In this document: in pieces, positions 5,328-11,823 of the stretch
Position numbering within the stretch: the stretch's first letter is position 1
Layout of the letters: every line of letters begins with the position of its first letter
Source of the DNA: Chloroflexota bacterium
GTDB taxonomy: Bacteria > Chloroflexota > Anaerolineae > Anaerolineales > Villigracilaceae
Assembly (NCBI GenBank): GCA_016191985.1
Contig: JACPVB010000093.1
Coordinates: forward strand, 1 to 12,341
Reading direction: 5' to 3'
Length of the DNA stretch: 12,341 nucleotides
Position numbers and translations under genes: made by a program
Notes under the pieces: generated by a model
Databases searched by the model: none
What the model was told of the DNA's origin: nothing
The model's input: the letters and a program-made list of their open reading frames with translations, nothing else

Positions 5328-7394
5328 ATGTTTGCTGAATTTGGATATGGCGTTTTACTGGTAAGTTTTATCGTTGCGATCTACAGCGGTGTTGCGGCAG
5401 TCTATGGGGCGGTCAACAAATCCGCTCCCCTGGTGGAAAGCGCGCGGCGCGCCATGCTGCTGACCTTCCCCCTCATTTCCATTGCCGCAGCAGCGCTCAT
5501 TTATTTGCTTGTGACGAATCGTTACGAAGTGGCTTTCGTCTACGAAGTGACCAGCCGCAGTATGCCCACTTACCTCAAGATCACGGCCTGGTGGGGTGGA
5601 CAAGCCGGCTCGCTCGTCTTTTGGTCCTGGCTGCTGGCGGTCTTCACCTCCGCAGTCACCCTGCGAAAATGGGACCGTGACATCGAGTTCCTGCCCTGGG
5701 TGATTATGGTCTCAGCCATCACACTGACATTCTTCCTCGGCATGTCGATCTTTTTTGAAAATCCCTTTGCGCGTTTCTGGCTCGTTGACGGAAACGTCCT
5801 ACCGAGCATGTTCGCACCCGCAAACGCGACCGTGTTCACGCCGCAGGATGGGCAGGGACTAAATCCGCTTCTGCGCCACCCGGGCATGGTCATCCATCCA
5901 CCCATGCTTTATCTTGGCTTCGTCTCTTTCGTGATCCCCTACGCCTTCGCCATGGCGGCGCTCATCACCGGCCGCACGGATGACCGCTGGATCCGCATCA
6001 CCCGCCGCTGGTCTTTGTGGGCCTGGTTGTTCCTTTCCTTTGGCCTCGTGCTTGGCGGACGCTGGGCCTACGACGTTTTAGGCTGGGGCGGCTACTGGGG
6101 CTGGGACCCGGTCGAGATCGCGGCCTTCATGCCGTGGCTGACGGGGACTGCATTTTTACATTCGGTCATGATTCAGGAAAAGCGTGGCCTGCTCAAGCAC
6201 TGGAACATGATCCTCGTAATCCTCACCTATGCACTGGTTATTTTTGGAACTTTCCTAACGCGCTCCGGCGTGCTTTCATCCGTCCACGCATTTGCAAACA
6301 GCCCAATCGGTCCCTTCTTCATGGGGTTTGTGACCCTCACGCTGGTTGCGTCCGTTGCGCTGGTGATCTGGCGCTGGCCTATTTTGCGCAGCGAAACCGA
6401 AATGAAATCCATGCTCTCGCGCGAGGCCTTGTTCCTGCTGAACAACCTGCTTTTCATGAGCATTCTGGTTGTCTGTTTCTGGGGCGTGATCTTCCCGCTC
6501 ATTTCCGAGTTATTTACAGGCGCGAAAGTGACCGTCGGCCCGCCGTTTTATGAGCGTGCAACCGCCCCACTCTTCTCGTCCTTGCTCTTCTTAATGGCGG
6601 TTGCGCCGCTTTCGGCCTGGGGGCATTCCACCTTGCAGACCCTGGGGAAGGCAATCTGGAAATCCACTGTTGCTGCTCTTGTTGTGACGGTGGCATTTTA
6701 TTTCACCTACACCCAAAACATCGGCGCATTGGTCGGTTTCTTCCTGATCGCATTGGTGCTGTTCGCAACTGTCCATGAATTCTGGCGCGGCACACGCGCC
6801 AGACAAAAGGCACAGGGCGAGAATTTCCTCACCGCCCTCTCCCGCCTGATGGAACGCAATCGACGCCGCTATGGTGGCTACATCATTCACATCAGCATGG
6901 CGTTGATGGCCATCGGCATTCTCGGCATCGAAATTTTCCAAAAGGAAACGCAAGGGACGCTGGCGGCAGGCGAGCAATTGAACATCGCAGGTTACACCGT
7001 TGAATACCGTGAACTTGCATCCTGGGACAACCAGGGTGAGGGTGTGAATTACACCCGCGCCGTGGTGGATGTGTACGAAAACGGAATCTACCTTGGCCAG
7101 CTCAACCCGCGCATCGATTATTACTTCGACTCCCAGCAAAACATGACTATCCCCGGTCAACGCTCCACTTTGAGGGATGATCTTTACATCCTGCTGGTGG
7201 ATTGGCAGCCCGTCTCCACCATCGGTGCGACCTTCAAAATCTATGTTAATCCACTGGTGAACTGGTTATGGATCGGAAGTTTGCTTTTCCTTGCTGGCGT
7301 AATCTTCGCCGCCTGGCCGGACCGCGACCCGTCAGAGGAACCCGCACGGCGCAGTGTGGCAAGGGACAGCCGTCAGCCAAGTGCGGCGGATTAA
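5328..7394 (+). CDS. ccmF: Cytochrome c heme lyase subunit CcmF
   Basis: CcmF takes heme from holo-CcmE and, with CcmH, ligates it to the CxxCH of apocytochromes on the outer face of the membrane. The 688-residue polytopic protein has the WWD domain at about 246-270 (WAYDVLGWGGYWGWDPVE). All four histidines expected from the E. coli protein appear conserved: H190 (VIHPPMLY), H278 (AFLHSVM), H320 (TRSGVLSSVHAF) and H521 (GGYIIHISM). An outside domain (about 535-645) and a last helix (PLVNWLWIGSLLFLAGVIF) end the protein. The start at 5328 has GGAG (5317-5320) at good spacing. It is intact and looks functional. Heptamer repeats begin 3 bases after its TAA (7392-7394), and ccmH follows at 7426. 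Confidence 0.96.
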   Translation: MFAEFGYGVLLVSFIVAIYSGVAAVYGAVNKSAPLVESARRAMLLTFPLISIAAAALIYLLVTNRYEVAFVYEVTSRSMPTYLKITAWWGGQAGSLVFWSWLLAVFTSAVTLRKWDRDIEFLPWVIMVSAITLTFFLGMSIFFENPFARFWLVDGNVLPSMFAPANATVFTPQDGQGLNPLLRHPGMVIHPPMLYLGFVSFVIPYAFAMAALITGRTDDRWIRITRRWSLWAWLFLSFGLVLGGRWAYDVLGWGGYWGWDPVEIAAFMPWLTGTAFLHSVMIQEKRGLLKHWNMILVILTYALVIFGTFLTRSGVLSSVHAFANSPIGPFFMGFVTLTLVASVALVIWRWPILRSETEMKSMLSREALFLLNNLLFMSILVVCFWGVIFPLISELFTGAKVTVGPPFYERATAPLFSSLLFLMAVAPLSAWGHSTLQTLGKAIWKSTVAALVVTVAFYFTYTQNIGALVGFFLIALVLFATVHEFWRGTRARQKAQGENFLTALSRLMERNRRRYGGYIIHISMALMAIGILGIEIFQKETQGTLAAGEQLNIAGYTVEYRELASWDNQGEGVNYTRAVVDVYENGIYLGQLNPRIDYYFDSQQNMTIPGQRSTLRDDLYILLVDWQPVSTIGATFKIYVNPLVNWLWIGSLLFLAGVIFAAWPDRDPSEEPARRSVARDSRQPSAAD

Positions 7395-7396
7395 TT

Positions 7397-7486
7397 CGTA
7401 AACCGTGATCCGTAAAGAGGTATTTATGAACTTTGCTTTTGGTAAGAATTATTTACGCATTACGTTTTACGCATTACTTTTTACTA
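7397..7486 (+). repeat. Heptamer palindrome 1, CGTAANN type, at the ccmF/ccmH junction
   Basis: Three direct heptamers with core CGTRA start at 7397, 7404 and 7411, exactly 7 bp apart. The inverted set (TTTACGC-like) starts at 7452, 7459, 7466, 7473 and 7480, again exactly 7 bp apart. TTTACGCATTAC occurs twice without change (7452-7463 and 7466-7477). GTGATCCGTAAA (7405-7416) pairs with either copy at 11 of 12 positions, counting one G-U. The ccmH ribosome site (7414-7420) and ATG (7426) lie at the edge of and inside the loop. The inverted arm is translated as part of the CcmH signal peptide. Same architecture, different sequence, as at 9106, 11072 and 11841. Confidence 0.8.
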
Positions 7487-7938
7487 TCTTGACCTTTGCA
7501 GCAACAACCGTCTTCGCCCAGGATGACACGCCCACAGACGACGAGGTAAATGCAATTGCCAAGCAGTTGTACTGCCCCGTTTGCGAAAACACCCCGCTGG
7601 ACGTGTGTCCAACGGAGGCGTGCCGTCAATGGCGGGAGTTGATCCGCACCCAGCTTTCACAAGGCATGACCGAGGCCGAGATCAAACAATATTTTGTGGA
7701 TAACTATGGCGCGCGCGTGTTGGCTGAACCTCCGCGCACGGGTTTGAACTGGCTGGTATATCTCCTGCCGCCCGCCATTATCCTTTTGGGGGCCGTATTC
7801 CTCTTCCGCTCTTTCCGGGAGTGGACCAGGTCCTCGCAAGCCGAAACAGGCCCGGGCGGAGAGAGAAGCGAAACGTCTTCCCCGTCAAAAGATGATTACG
7901 TCGCCCGTCTTGAAGAAGAATTGAAGAATAGAAAATAA
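7426..7938 (+). CDS. ccmH: Cytochrome c maturation thiol protein CcmH, extra-cysteine type
   Basis: CcmH helps keep apocytochrome CxxCH cysteines reduced and works with CcmF in heme ligation. The 170-residue protein has a signal peptide (1 to about 31, ending TVFA), a three-helix redox domain and a membrane helix at about 107-127 (WLVYLLPPAIILLGAVFLF), then a charged cytosolic tail. The usual LRCxxCQ motif is LYCPVCENT here (C50, C53), and a second cysteine pair follows in DVCPTEAC (C61, C66). I chose the ATG at 7426 with AAAGAGG 5 bases upstream; a GTG at 7405 lies within the heptamer repeat and has no such site. Residues about 9-20 are encoded by the inverted arm of heptamer palindrome 1. 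Confidence 0.9.
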   Translation: MNFAFGKNYLRITFYALLFTILTFAATTVFAQDDTPTDDEVNAIAKQLYCPVCENTPLDVCPTEACRQWRELIRTQLSQGMTEAEIKQYFVDNYGARVLAEPPRTGLNWLVYLLPPAIILLGAVFLFRSFREWTRSSQAETGPGGERSETSSPSKDDYVARLEEELKNRK

Positions 7939-7940
7939 AT

Positions 7941-8006
7941 CCCCTCTCCCTTCCTCTCTCCGCTTGGGCTTCGCTCAGCGCGAATGAGAGCGGGCAAGGG
8001 ATGAGG
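7941..8006 (+). repeat. Imperfect C/T-rich palindrome between ccmH and ccmG
   Basis: A C/T-rich arm (7941-7960) is an imperfect inverse of a G/A-rich arm (7986-8006, GAGAGCGGG then CAAGGGATGAGG), with a smaller hairpin between them (GGC-TTC-GCT at 7967-7975). It has no clear 7-bp period, so it is a different kind of element from the heptamer palindromes. It may be a dispersed intergenic repeat or a weak transcription attenuator. It ends just before the GGGAG site of ccmG. Confidence 0.5.
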
Positions 8007-8021
8007 TTTTGGGAGAATGTG

Positions 8022-8588
8022 ATGACTGAAACAACCCCGCAAAAACGCGGCGTGCCGCTCTGGGTGCAAATTGTTATTTGGGTTTTTCTGGTTGGTTTGC
8101 TTGCGTTGGTTGGGGTAATCCTCAGCAAACGCCAGCAGGGGACGGTACAGCCCGGCGATAAAATTCCCGATTTTACATTGCCATTATTCAGCGGTTATGA
8201 GTATGAAGGGAAAAGTGAAGTGAAGCTCTCGGACCTTCAAGGCAAGCTCGTGGTGCTGAATTTCTGGGCATCCTGGTGCAAGCCCTGTGAACAGGAAGCC
8301 GCCGAACTGGAAGAAGCCTGGGAGTTTTACGAACCCGGCGGTGAGGTGGTTTTCCTCGGCGCAGATTATGTGGATACCGAACCCGAAGCGCGCGCCTATT
8401 TAAAAAAGTTTGGAATTACCTATTCCAACGGTCCCGATATGGGCACAAAGATTTCGCAAATGTTCCGCATCCGCGGCGTGCCTGAAACTTATTTCATAGA
8501 CCAGAACGGCGTCCTGTATTACGTGAAAATCGGGCCTTTTCTTTCGGTAGATGAAATCAAATCCATCGTTGCACAAAAACTCCCTTAA
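8022..8588 (+). CDS. ccmG: Thioredoxin-like CcmG (membrane-anchored thiol-disulfide protein)
   Basis: This 188-residue protein is anchored by one N-terminal helix (about 12-34) with a thioredoxin fold outside the membrane. It should supply reducing power to CcmH or directly to apocytochrome cysteines. The active site is WCKPC (C86, C89) in NFWASWCKPCEQE, and the cis-Pro loop is GVPETYFID. The start of the domain, GDKIPDFTLPLFSG, is typical of the TlpA/ResA/CcmG group, so ResA is an alternative name; position between ccmH and the rest of the Ccm cluster favours CcmG. I chose the ATG at 8022 with GGGAG (8011-8015) upstream; an in-frame ATG at 8001 falls in the preceding palindrome. The next gene starts 9 bp after its stop. 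Confidence 0.88.
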   Translation: MTETTPQKRGVPLWVQIVIWVFLVGLLALVGVILSKRQQGTVQPGDKIPDFTLPLFSGYEYEGKSEVKLSDLQGKLVVLNFWASWCKPCEQEAAELEEAWEFYEPGGEVVFLGADYVDTEPEARAYLKKFGITYSNGPDMGTKISQMFRIRGVPETYFIDQNGVLYYVKIGPFLSVDEIKSIVAQKLP

Positions 8589-8597
8589 GGCGGACAC

Positions 8598-9107
8598 ATG
8601 GAATTAGGCTCACTCTTTTTGGTACTGGCAGTTCTTGTAATTGTCGGCGTTTATTTGTACGCGCCGTTTACAGCCCACGCCCGGCGCGTACGCGTCAACG
8701 AGACCCATGAGGTCTCGGCATTAAAAGCGGAACGTGACCGTGTGATCAACTCATTGCAGGAACTTGATTTCGATTTCAATCTCGGAAAAATTCCCGCCGA
8801 AGATTACCCCGAACAACGCGCCGCGCTCCTTCAAAAAGGCGCGGATATCCTGCGTAAGCTCGATGAACTTGCGCCGATCCCAGCCTCTGCCAGCAATGCC
8901 GAAGCGCGGATCGAAAAGGCCGCCGCCGCCAAACGCGCGGATGCCCCCGACCAGGCCGCGGAAGTAAGCGACGATGATCTCGAATCCATGATTGCGGCGC
9001 GGCGCAAGCAACATAAAAGCAAATCCGCAGGCTTTTGCCCAAGATGCGGCAAGCCCGTTTTGGTTACCGATAAATTCTGCCCATCCTGCGGGAAGGGTTT
9101 GAAGTAA
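8598..9107 (+). CDS. CcmI-like membrane protein with C-terminal zinc ribbon
   Basis: This 169-residue protein has one N-terminal membrane helix (about 4-23), then a charged helical region (about 36-92) resembling the N-terminal part of CcmI/CycH: repeated heptad-like residues and a LGKIPAEDYPEQRAALL segment like the CcmI pattern of Gly-x-Ile/Leu-(2-3)-Glu-Tyr-x-x-x-Arg. A low-complexity Ala-rich linker leads to a zinc ribbon with CPRCG and CPSCG (C147, C150, C161, C164). CcmI in proteobacteria chaperones apocytochromes using a TPR domain; here that domain is absent and a zinc ribbon takes its place. Position directly after ccmG supports a maturation role, but function is inferred. The zinc ribbon should be on the cytosolic side if the N-terminus is outside. 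Its TAA (9105-9107) overlaps heptamer palindrome 2. Confidence 0.75.
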   Translation: MELGSLFLVLAVLVIVGVYLYAPFTAHARRVRVNETHEVSALKAERDRVINSLQELDFDFNLGKIPAEDYPEQRAALLQKGADILRKLDELAPIPASASNAEARIEKAAAAKRADAPDQAAEVSDDDLESMIAARRKQHKSKSAGFCPRCGKPVLVTDKFCPSCGKGLK

Positions 9108-9170
9108 TTAGCTTTTAGCCATTAGCGATTAGCTAAAAGCCAAATGCTAAAAGCTAACAGCTAATGCTGC
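9106..9170 (+). repeat. Heptamer palindrome 2, TTAGC type, between the zinc-ribbon and cytochrome genes
   Basis: This is the clearest of the four arrays. The pentamer TTAGC ends at 9112, 9119, 9126 and 9133, with two variable bases between copies. The inverse, GCTAA followed by two variable bases, then starts at 9132, 9139 (one change), 9146, 9153 and 9160, with a decayed sixth at 9167. The turn-round point is the palindrome TTAGCTAA (9129-9136). The array starts at the stop codon of the upstream gene and ends 6 bases before the TGAGGA ribosome site of the next. Confidence 0.88.
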
Positions 9171-9185
9171 ATCTTTGAGGAACTT

Positions 9186-11072
9186 ATGAAACTACATCCC
9201 ATTTTTATTTTAGCGATAAGCGCAGTATTCCTTACAGCCTGTAATTTCACCCTCGCGGCGGATGTCACTCCCCCGCCCAATTACGTGGCGCCCACCCCCG
9301 CTCCTACGCTGGGGCCGCTCTACCCCGCCAGCGCGCCGGACATTGCAAACGGCAAATTGATTTACGCTGAAAAATGCGCGGCTTGTCATGGTGATACGGG
9401 ACTTGGCGACGGTGAACAAGGCAAGGAACTCCCCGTCCCTGTGGCTGCTTTTGCGTTACCCGAAACCGCCAGCATAGCCTCCCCTGCAAAATGGTACACC
9501 ACCGTCACGCAAGGCAACCTCGACCGTTTCATGCCGCCCTTCCTCAGCCTGAGCGACCAGGAACGCTGGGATGTTGTGGCCTACGCGCTTACCCTTCAAA
9601 CCACAACTGAACAACTTGAAACAGGCAAATCATTGTTTGAAGAAAACTGTGCCGATTGCGGCAAAGTTTTCAGCAGCCAGGAAATGATGTCCGCGCTTTC
9701 CGCGGATGATATTGTAAGAATAATTAAAGAAGGCACAGACGGCCTGCCCGCCTTTGGAAGCAATTTCAGCGACGAGGAAGCCTATGCGGTTGCAGCACAC
9801 ATCCGTACGTTGACCTTTGCGCCTCCTGCCGCGCCGGTAGTTGTTTCTGCAACTGAGACTCCCGTCGCCGCTGTGGCAGAGGCTCCGCCCGTAGGGGCCG
9901 GGGAAGCACCGCTCGATGCCACCGCCCAAGCCACCCTGAGCGCAGCCGAAGGGACGCCGGAAGCGACAGTTACGGAAGAACCCGTCATCAGCGCAGGCAA
10001 AATCAGCGGTCTGATTGATAACCGCACCGGTAAAGATTTCCCATCCGAGCTTAAGATTACCCTGCGCGGCTACGATCACGGCAGTGACCCAAGCGCCGGC
10101 CCGCAGGAAGTTCTCACGCTGGAAGGAAGCATCAACGCGGACGGAACCTACGTTTTTGAAACTGAGATCGCTGAAAGCCAGATCTATTTGACAGAACTTG
10201 AAGTGGATGGTTTAAACTATCAATCTGAATTTGCCGTTGTGCCTGCCGATACAACCGAACTGGCACTGCCGGATATCATCGTCTACTCCACCACGGAGGA
10301 TTACAGCGCCCTGAAGATCGATTCAGTGCAAGTCTTCTTCGACTTTGCAACCGAAGATATAGCGCAGGTATTTTCCGTTTACAACATCTCCAACCCCAGC
10401 GACAAAACCATCATCATAAAAATGGGGGATGAGCAAAAAGTGCCGTTCATTGCCTTCCCGGAAGGCGCCAGCGCACTCGGCTATGAGGCCACACAAGATA
10501 GCGCGGCCTTCGTACCCACCGCAGACGGTTTTGCCATGCCGCCCAGCGAAACAACCTATGGCTTGATCGCATTCGCATCCATTCCCAAGGCCAAGGAAAT
10601 CAACATCTCCCAGCCTGCCTTACTTCCCATCGGCGAGTTATCCCTCTTCCTACCCGAGGGTGTGGAAGCGAAAGGCAATACGCTCACAGATGAGGGTATT
10701 CAAACCATCCAAACCACGAACTTCCATGTGTATACTGCCAGTGCAATGGACAAAGGCGGCAGCCTTGAATTCACGCTGACAGGCGAACCAGAGAATACCG
10801 CTGTCGCTCCCGATATTACGCAGAACCAGACTTTGCTAATCGGCATCGGCACGCTCGGTGTGGCGCTCGTCCTTGCCGGAGTGTGGATGTACATGCGCGA
10901 TAGGAAAAAAGAGGAAGAATTCGAAGATGAAGAGGATGAATTTGGCGACACCGAATCCATCATGGATGCCATCATCGCTCTCGACGACTTGCACCGCGCC
11001 GGCAAACTCTCCGACGCGGCCTACAAACAAAGACGCGAGGAATTGAAGGACGCGTTAAAGAGAAAGTCATAA
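9186..11072 (+). CDS. Membrane-anchored cytochrome c lipoprotein with a degenerate second heme domain
   Basis: This 628-residue electron-transfer or sensing protein has a lipoprotein signal with Cys19 (FLTAC), a Pro-rich linker, then a class I cytochrome c domain at about 52-137 with CAACH (64-68) and likely axial Met116 (RFMPPF). A second cytochrome-like domain (about 143-210) has CADCG at 155-159, lacking the heme His, and GLPAFG at 186-191 where GMPAFG would give the Met. A Pro/Ala/Thr linker, a beta domain (about 271-350) and a further beta region lead to a membrane helix (about 549-570), an acidic patch and a short helical tail (MDAIIALDDLHRAGKLSDAAYKQRREELKDAL) like SHOCT or CcmI tails. 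The start has TGAGGA 5 bases upstream. Lying inside the Ccm cluster, it is a likely client. Its redox partner is unknown. Confidence 0.87.
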   Translation: MKLHPIFILAISAVFLTACNFTLAADVTPPPNYVAPTPAPTLGPLYPASAPDIANGKLIYAEKCAACHGDTGLGDGEQGKELPVPVAAFALPETASIASPAKWYTTVTQGNLDRFMPPFLSLSDQERWDVVAYALTLQTTTEQLETGKSLFEENCADCGKVFSSQEMMSALSADDIVRIIKEGTDGLPAFGSNFSDEEAYAVAAHIRTLTFAPPAAPVVVSATETPVAAVAEAPPVGAGEAPLDATAQATLSAAEGTPEATVTEEPVISAGKISGLIDNRTGKDFPSELKITLRGYDHGSDPSAGPQEVLTLEGSINADGTYVFETEIAESQIYLTELEVDGLNYQSEFAVVPADTTELALPDIIVYSTTEDYSALKIDSVQVFFDFATEDIAQVFSVYNISNPSDKTIIIKMGDEQKVPFIAFPEGASALGYEATQDSAAFVPTADGFAMPPSETTYGLIAFASIPKAKEINISQPALLPIGELSLFLPEGVEAKGNTLTDEGIQTIQTTNFHVYTASAMDKGGSLEFTLTGEPENTAVAPDITQNQTLLIGIGTLGVALVLAGVWMYMRDRKKEEEFEDEEDEFGDTESIMDAIIALDDLHRAGKLSDAAYKQRREELKDALKRKS

Positions 11073-11116
11073 AGCGTGATGCGTGAACAACGATTCACGC
11101 ATCACGTTCCACGGGA
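11072..11116 (+). repeat. Heptamer palindrome 3, GCGTG type, before ccmA
   Basis: Heptamers with core GCGTG end at 11078 and 11085. The inverse CACG-containing units start at 11096, 11103 and 11110, all spaced 7 bp. CGTGATGCGTGAA (11075-11087) and its exact reverse complement (11094-11106) form a perfect 13-bp stem with a 6-nt loop. The first base is the last base of the upstream TAA (11070-11072). The array ends 8 bases before the ccmA ATG. Confidence 0.82.
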
Positions 11117-11123
11117 TATAAAA

Positions 11124-11822
11124 ATGATCGAAACCAAAAAACTCGTCAAACGCTTTGGGTTAAAAACCATCCTGCGCGGAGTGGATTTTTCCGTGGAACC
11201 CGGTGAATTCGTAGCCCTGCTCGGACCGAACGGAGCGGGCAAGACCACCTTCCTGCGGATTCTCGCCTCACTCTCCCGCCCCAGCCTGGGAAGTGTCAAA
11301 GTGGCAGGGCACTCGCTGCCGCATGAATCCTCGCAAGTCCGCGCAAAGCTGGGTGTCGTCTCCCATCTCCCCCTGCTCTACCCCGACCTGACCGCCGAAG
11401 AAAATTTACAGTTCTATGCCCGCATGTACGGCATTCCGAATTACGCAGCACGCATCACGGAAGTCCTGCAAATGATCGGCCTCGAATCCCGCCGCAAAGA
11501 CCTCGTCCGCACATTCTCACGCGGAATGCAGCAGCGTCTCGCCATCGGCAGGGCCGTCATCCACGACCCCGAAGTGATGCTGTTCGACGAACCATACACC
11601 GGCCTCGACCAGGATGCCTCCGAAATGCTGGATGAAGTCCTTCGCTCCGTCGCCGCCGAAGGCCGCACCGTCGTCATGACCTCGCACGATCTCGCCCGCG
11701 CCGAAGACCTCGCCACACGGTTCGACATCCTCTCGCGCGGAGTCATCGCCGCTTCTGCCACGCAAAAAGAATTACAGAAAACAAATCTGCTCGCATTCTA
11801 CAAACAGGCACTGGTGGATTGA
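11124..11822 (+). CDS. ccmA: Heme-exporter ATPase CcmA
   Basis: CcmA is the cytosolic ABC ATPase of the CcmABCD complex; ATP hydrolysis releases holo-CcmE from CcmC. The 232-residue protein has Walker A GPNGAGKTT (34-42), signature FSRGMQQRL (131-139), Walker B VMLFDEP (151-157) and H188 (TSHD). The Q-loop glutamine is replaced in VVSHLP (H81); many CcmA proteins have a Gly-His there. I chose the ATG at 11124, where the family alignment begins; GTG 11076 and ATG 11079 are in frame, but the 16 residues they add are translated heptamer repeat. The ribosome site is weak (GGGA at 11113-11116). The ccmB ATG follows the TGA by 1 base, so the two are translationally coupled. Confidence 0.92.
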   Translation: MIETKKLVKRFGLKTILRGVDFSVEPGEFVALLGPNGAGKTTFLRILASLSRPSLGSVKVAGHSLPHESSQVRAKLGVVSHLPLLYPDLTAEENLQFYARMYGIPNYAARITEVLQMIGLESRRKDLVRTFSRGMQQRLAIGRAVIHDPEVMLFDEPYTGLDQDASEMLDEVLRSVAAEGRTVVMTSHDLARAEDLATRFDILSRGVIAASATQKELQKTNLLAFYKQALVD

Positions 11823-11823
11823 T

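Noticed and set aside
6591..7160. Open frame of 189 codons on the minus strand inside ccmF
   Set aside because: It lies wholly opposite a well-conserved ccmF, has no ribosome site, and its protein resembles no family. It is a shadow of the coding strand.
9106..9170. Regular short repeats suggesting a CRISPR array
   Set aside because: Units are 7 bp with 2-bp variable positions and then invert. CRISPR repeats are about 20-40 bp, do not invert, and have spacers of about 30 bp.
9657..9662. A frameshift or read error creating CADCG in the second cytochrome domain
   Set aside because: The frame is kept on both sides and the distant axial Met is also changed, so a simple error does not explain both.
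9630..10079. Open frame of 149 codons on the minus strand inside the cytochrome gene
   Set aside because: Opposite a clear coding region, with Gly/Arg/Cys-rich composition typical of antisense frames.
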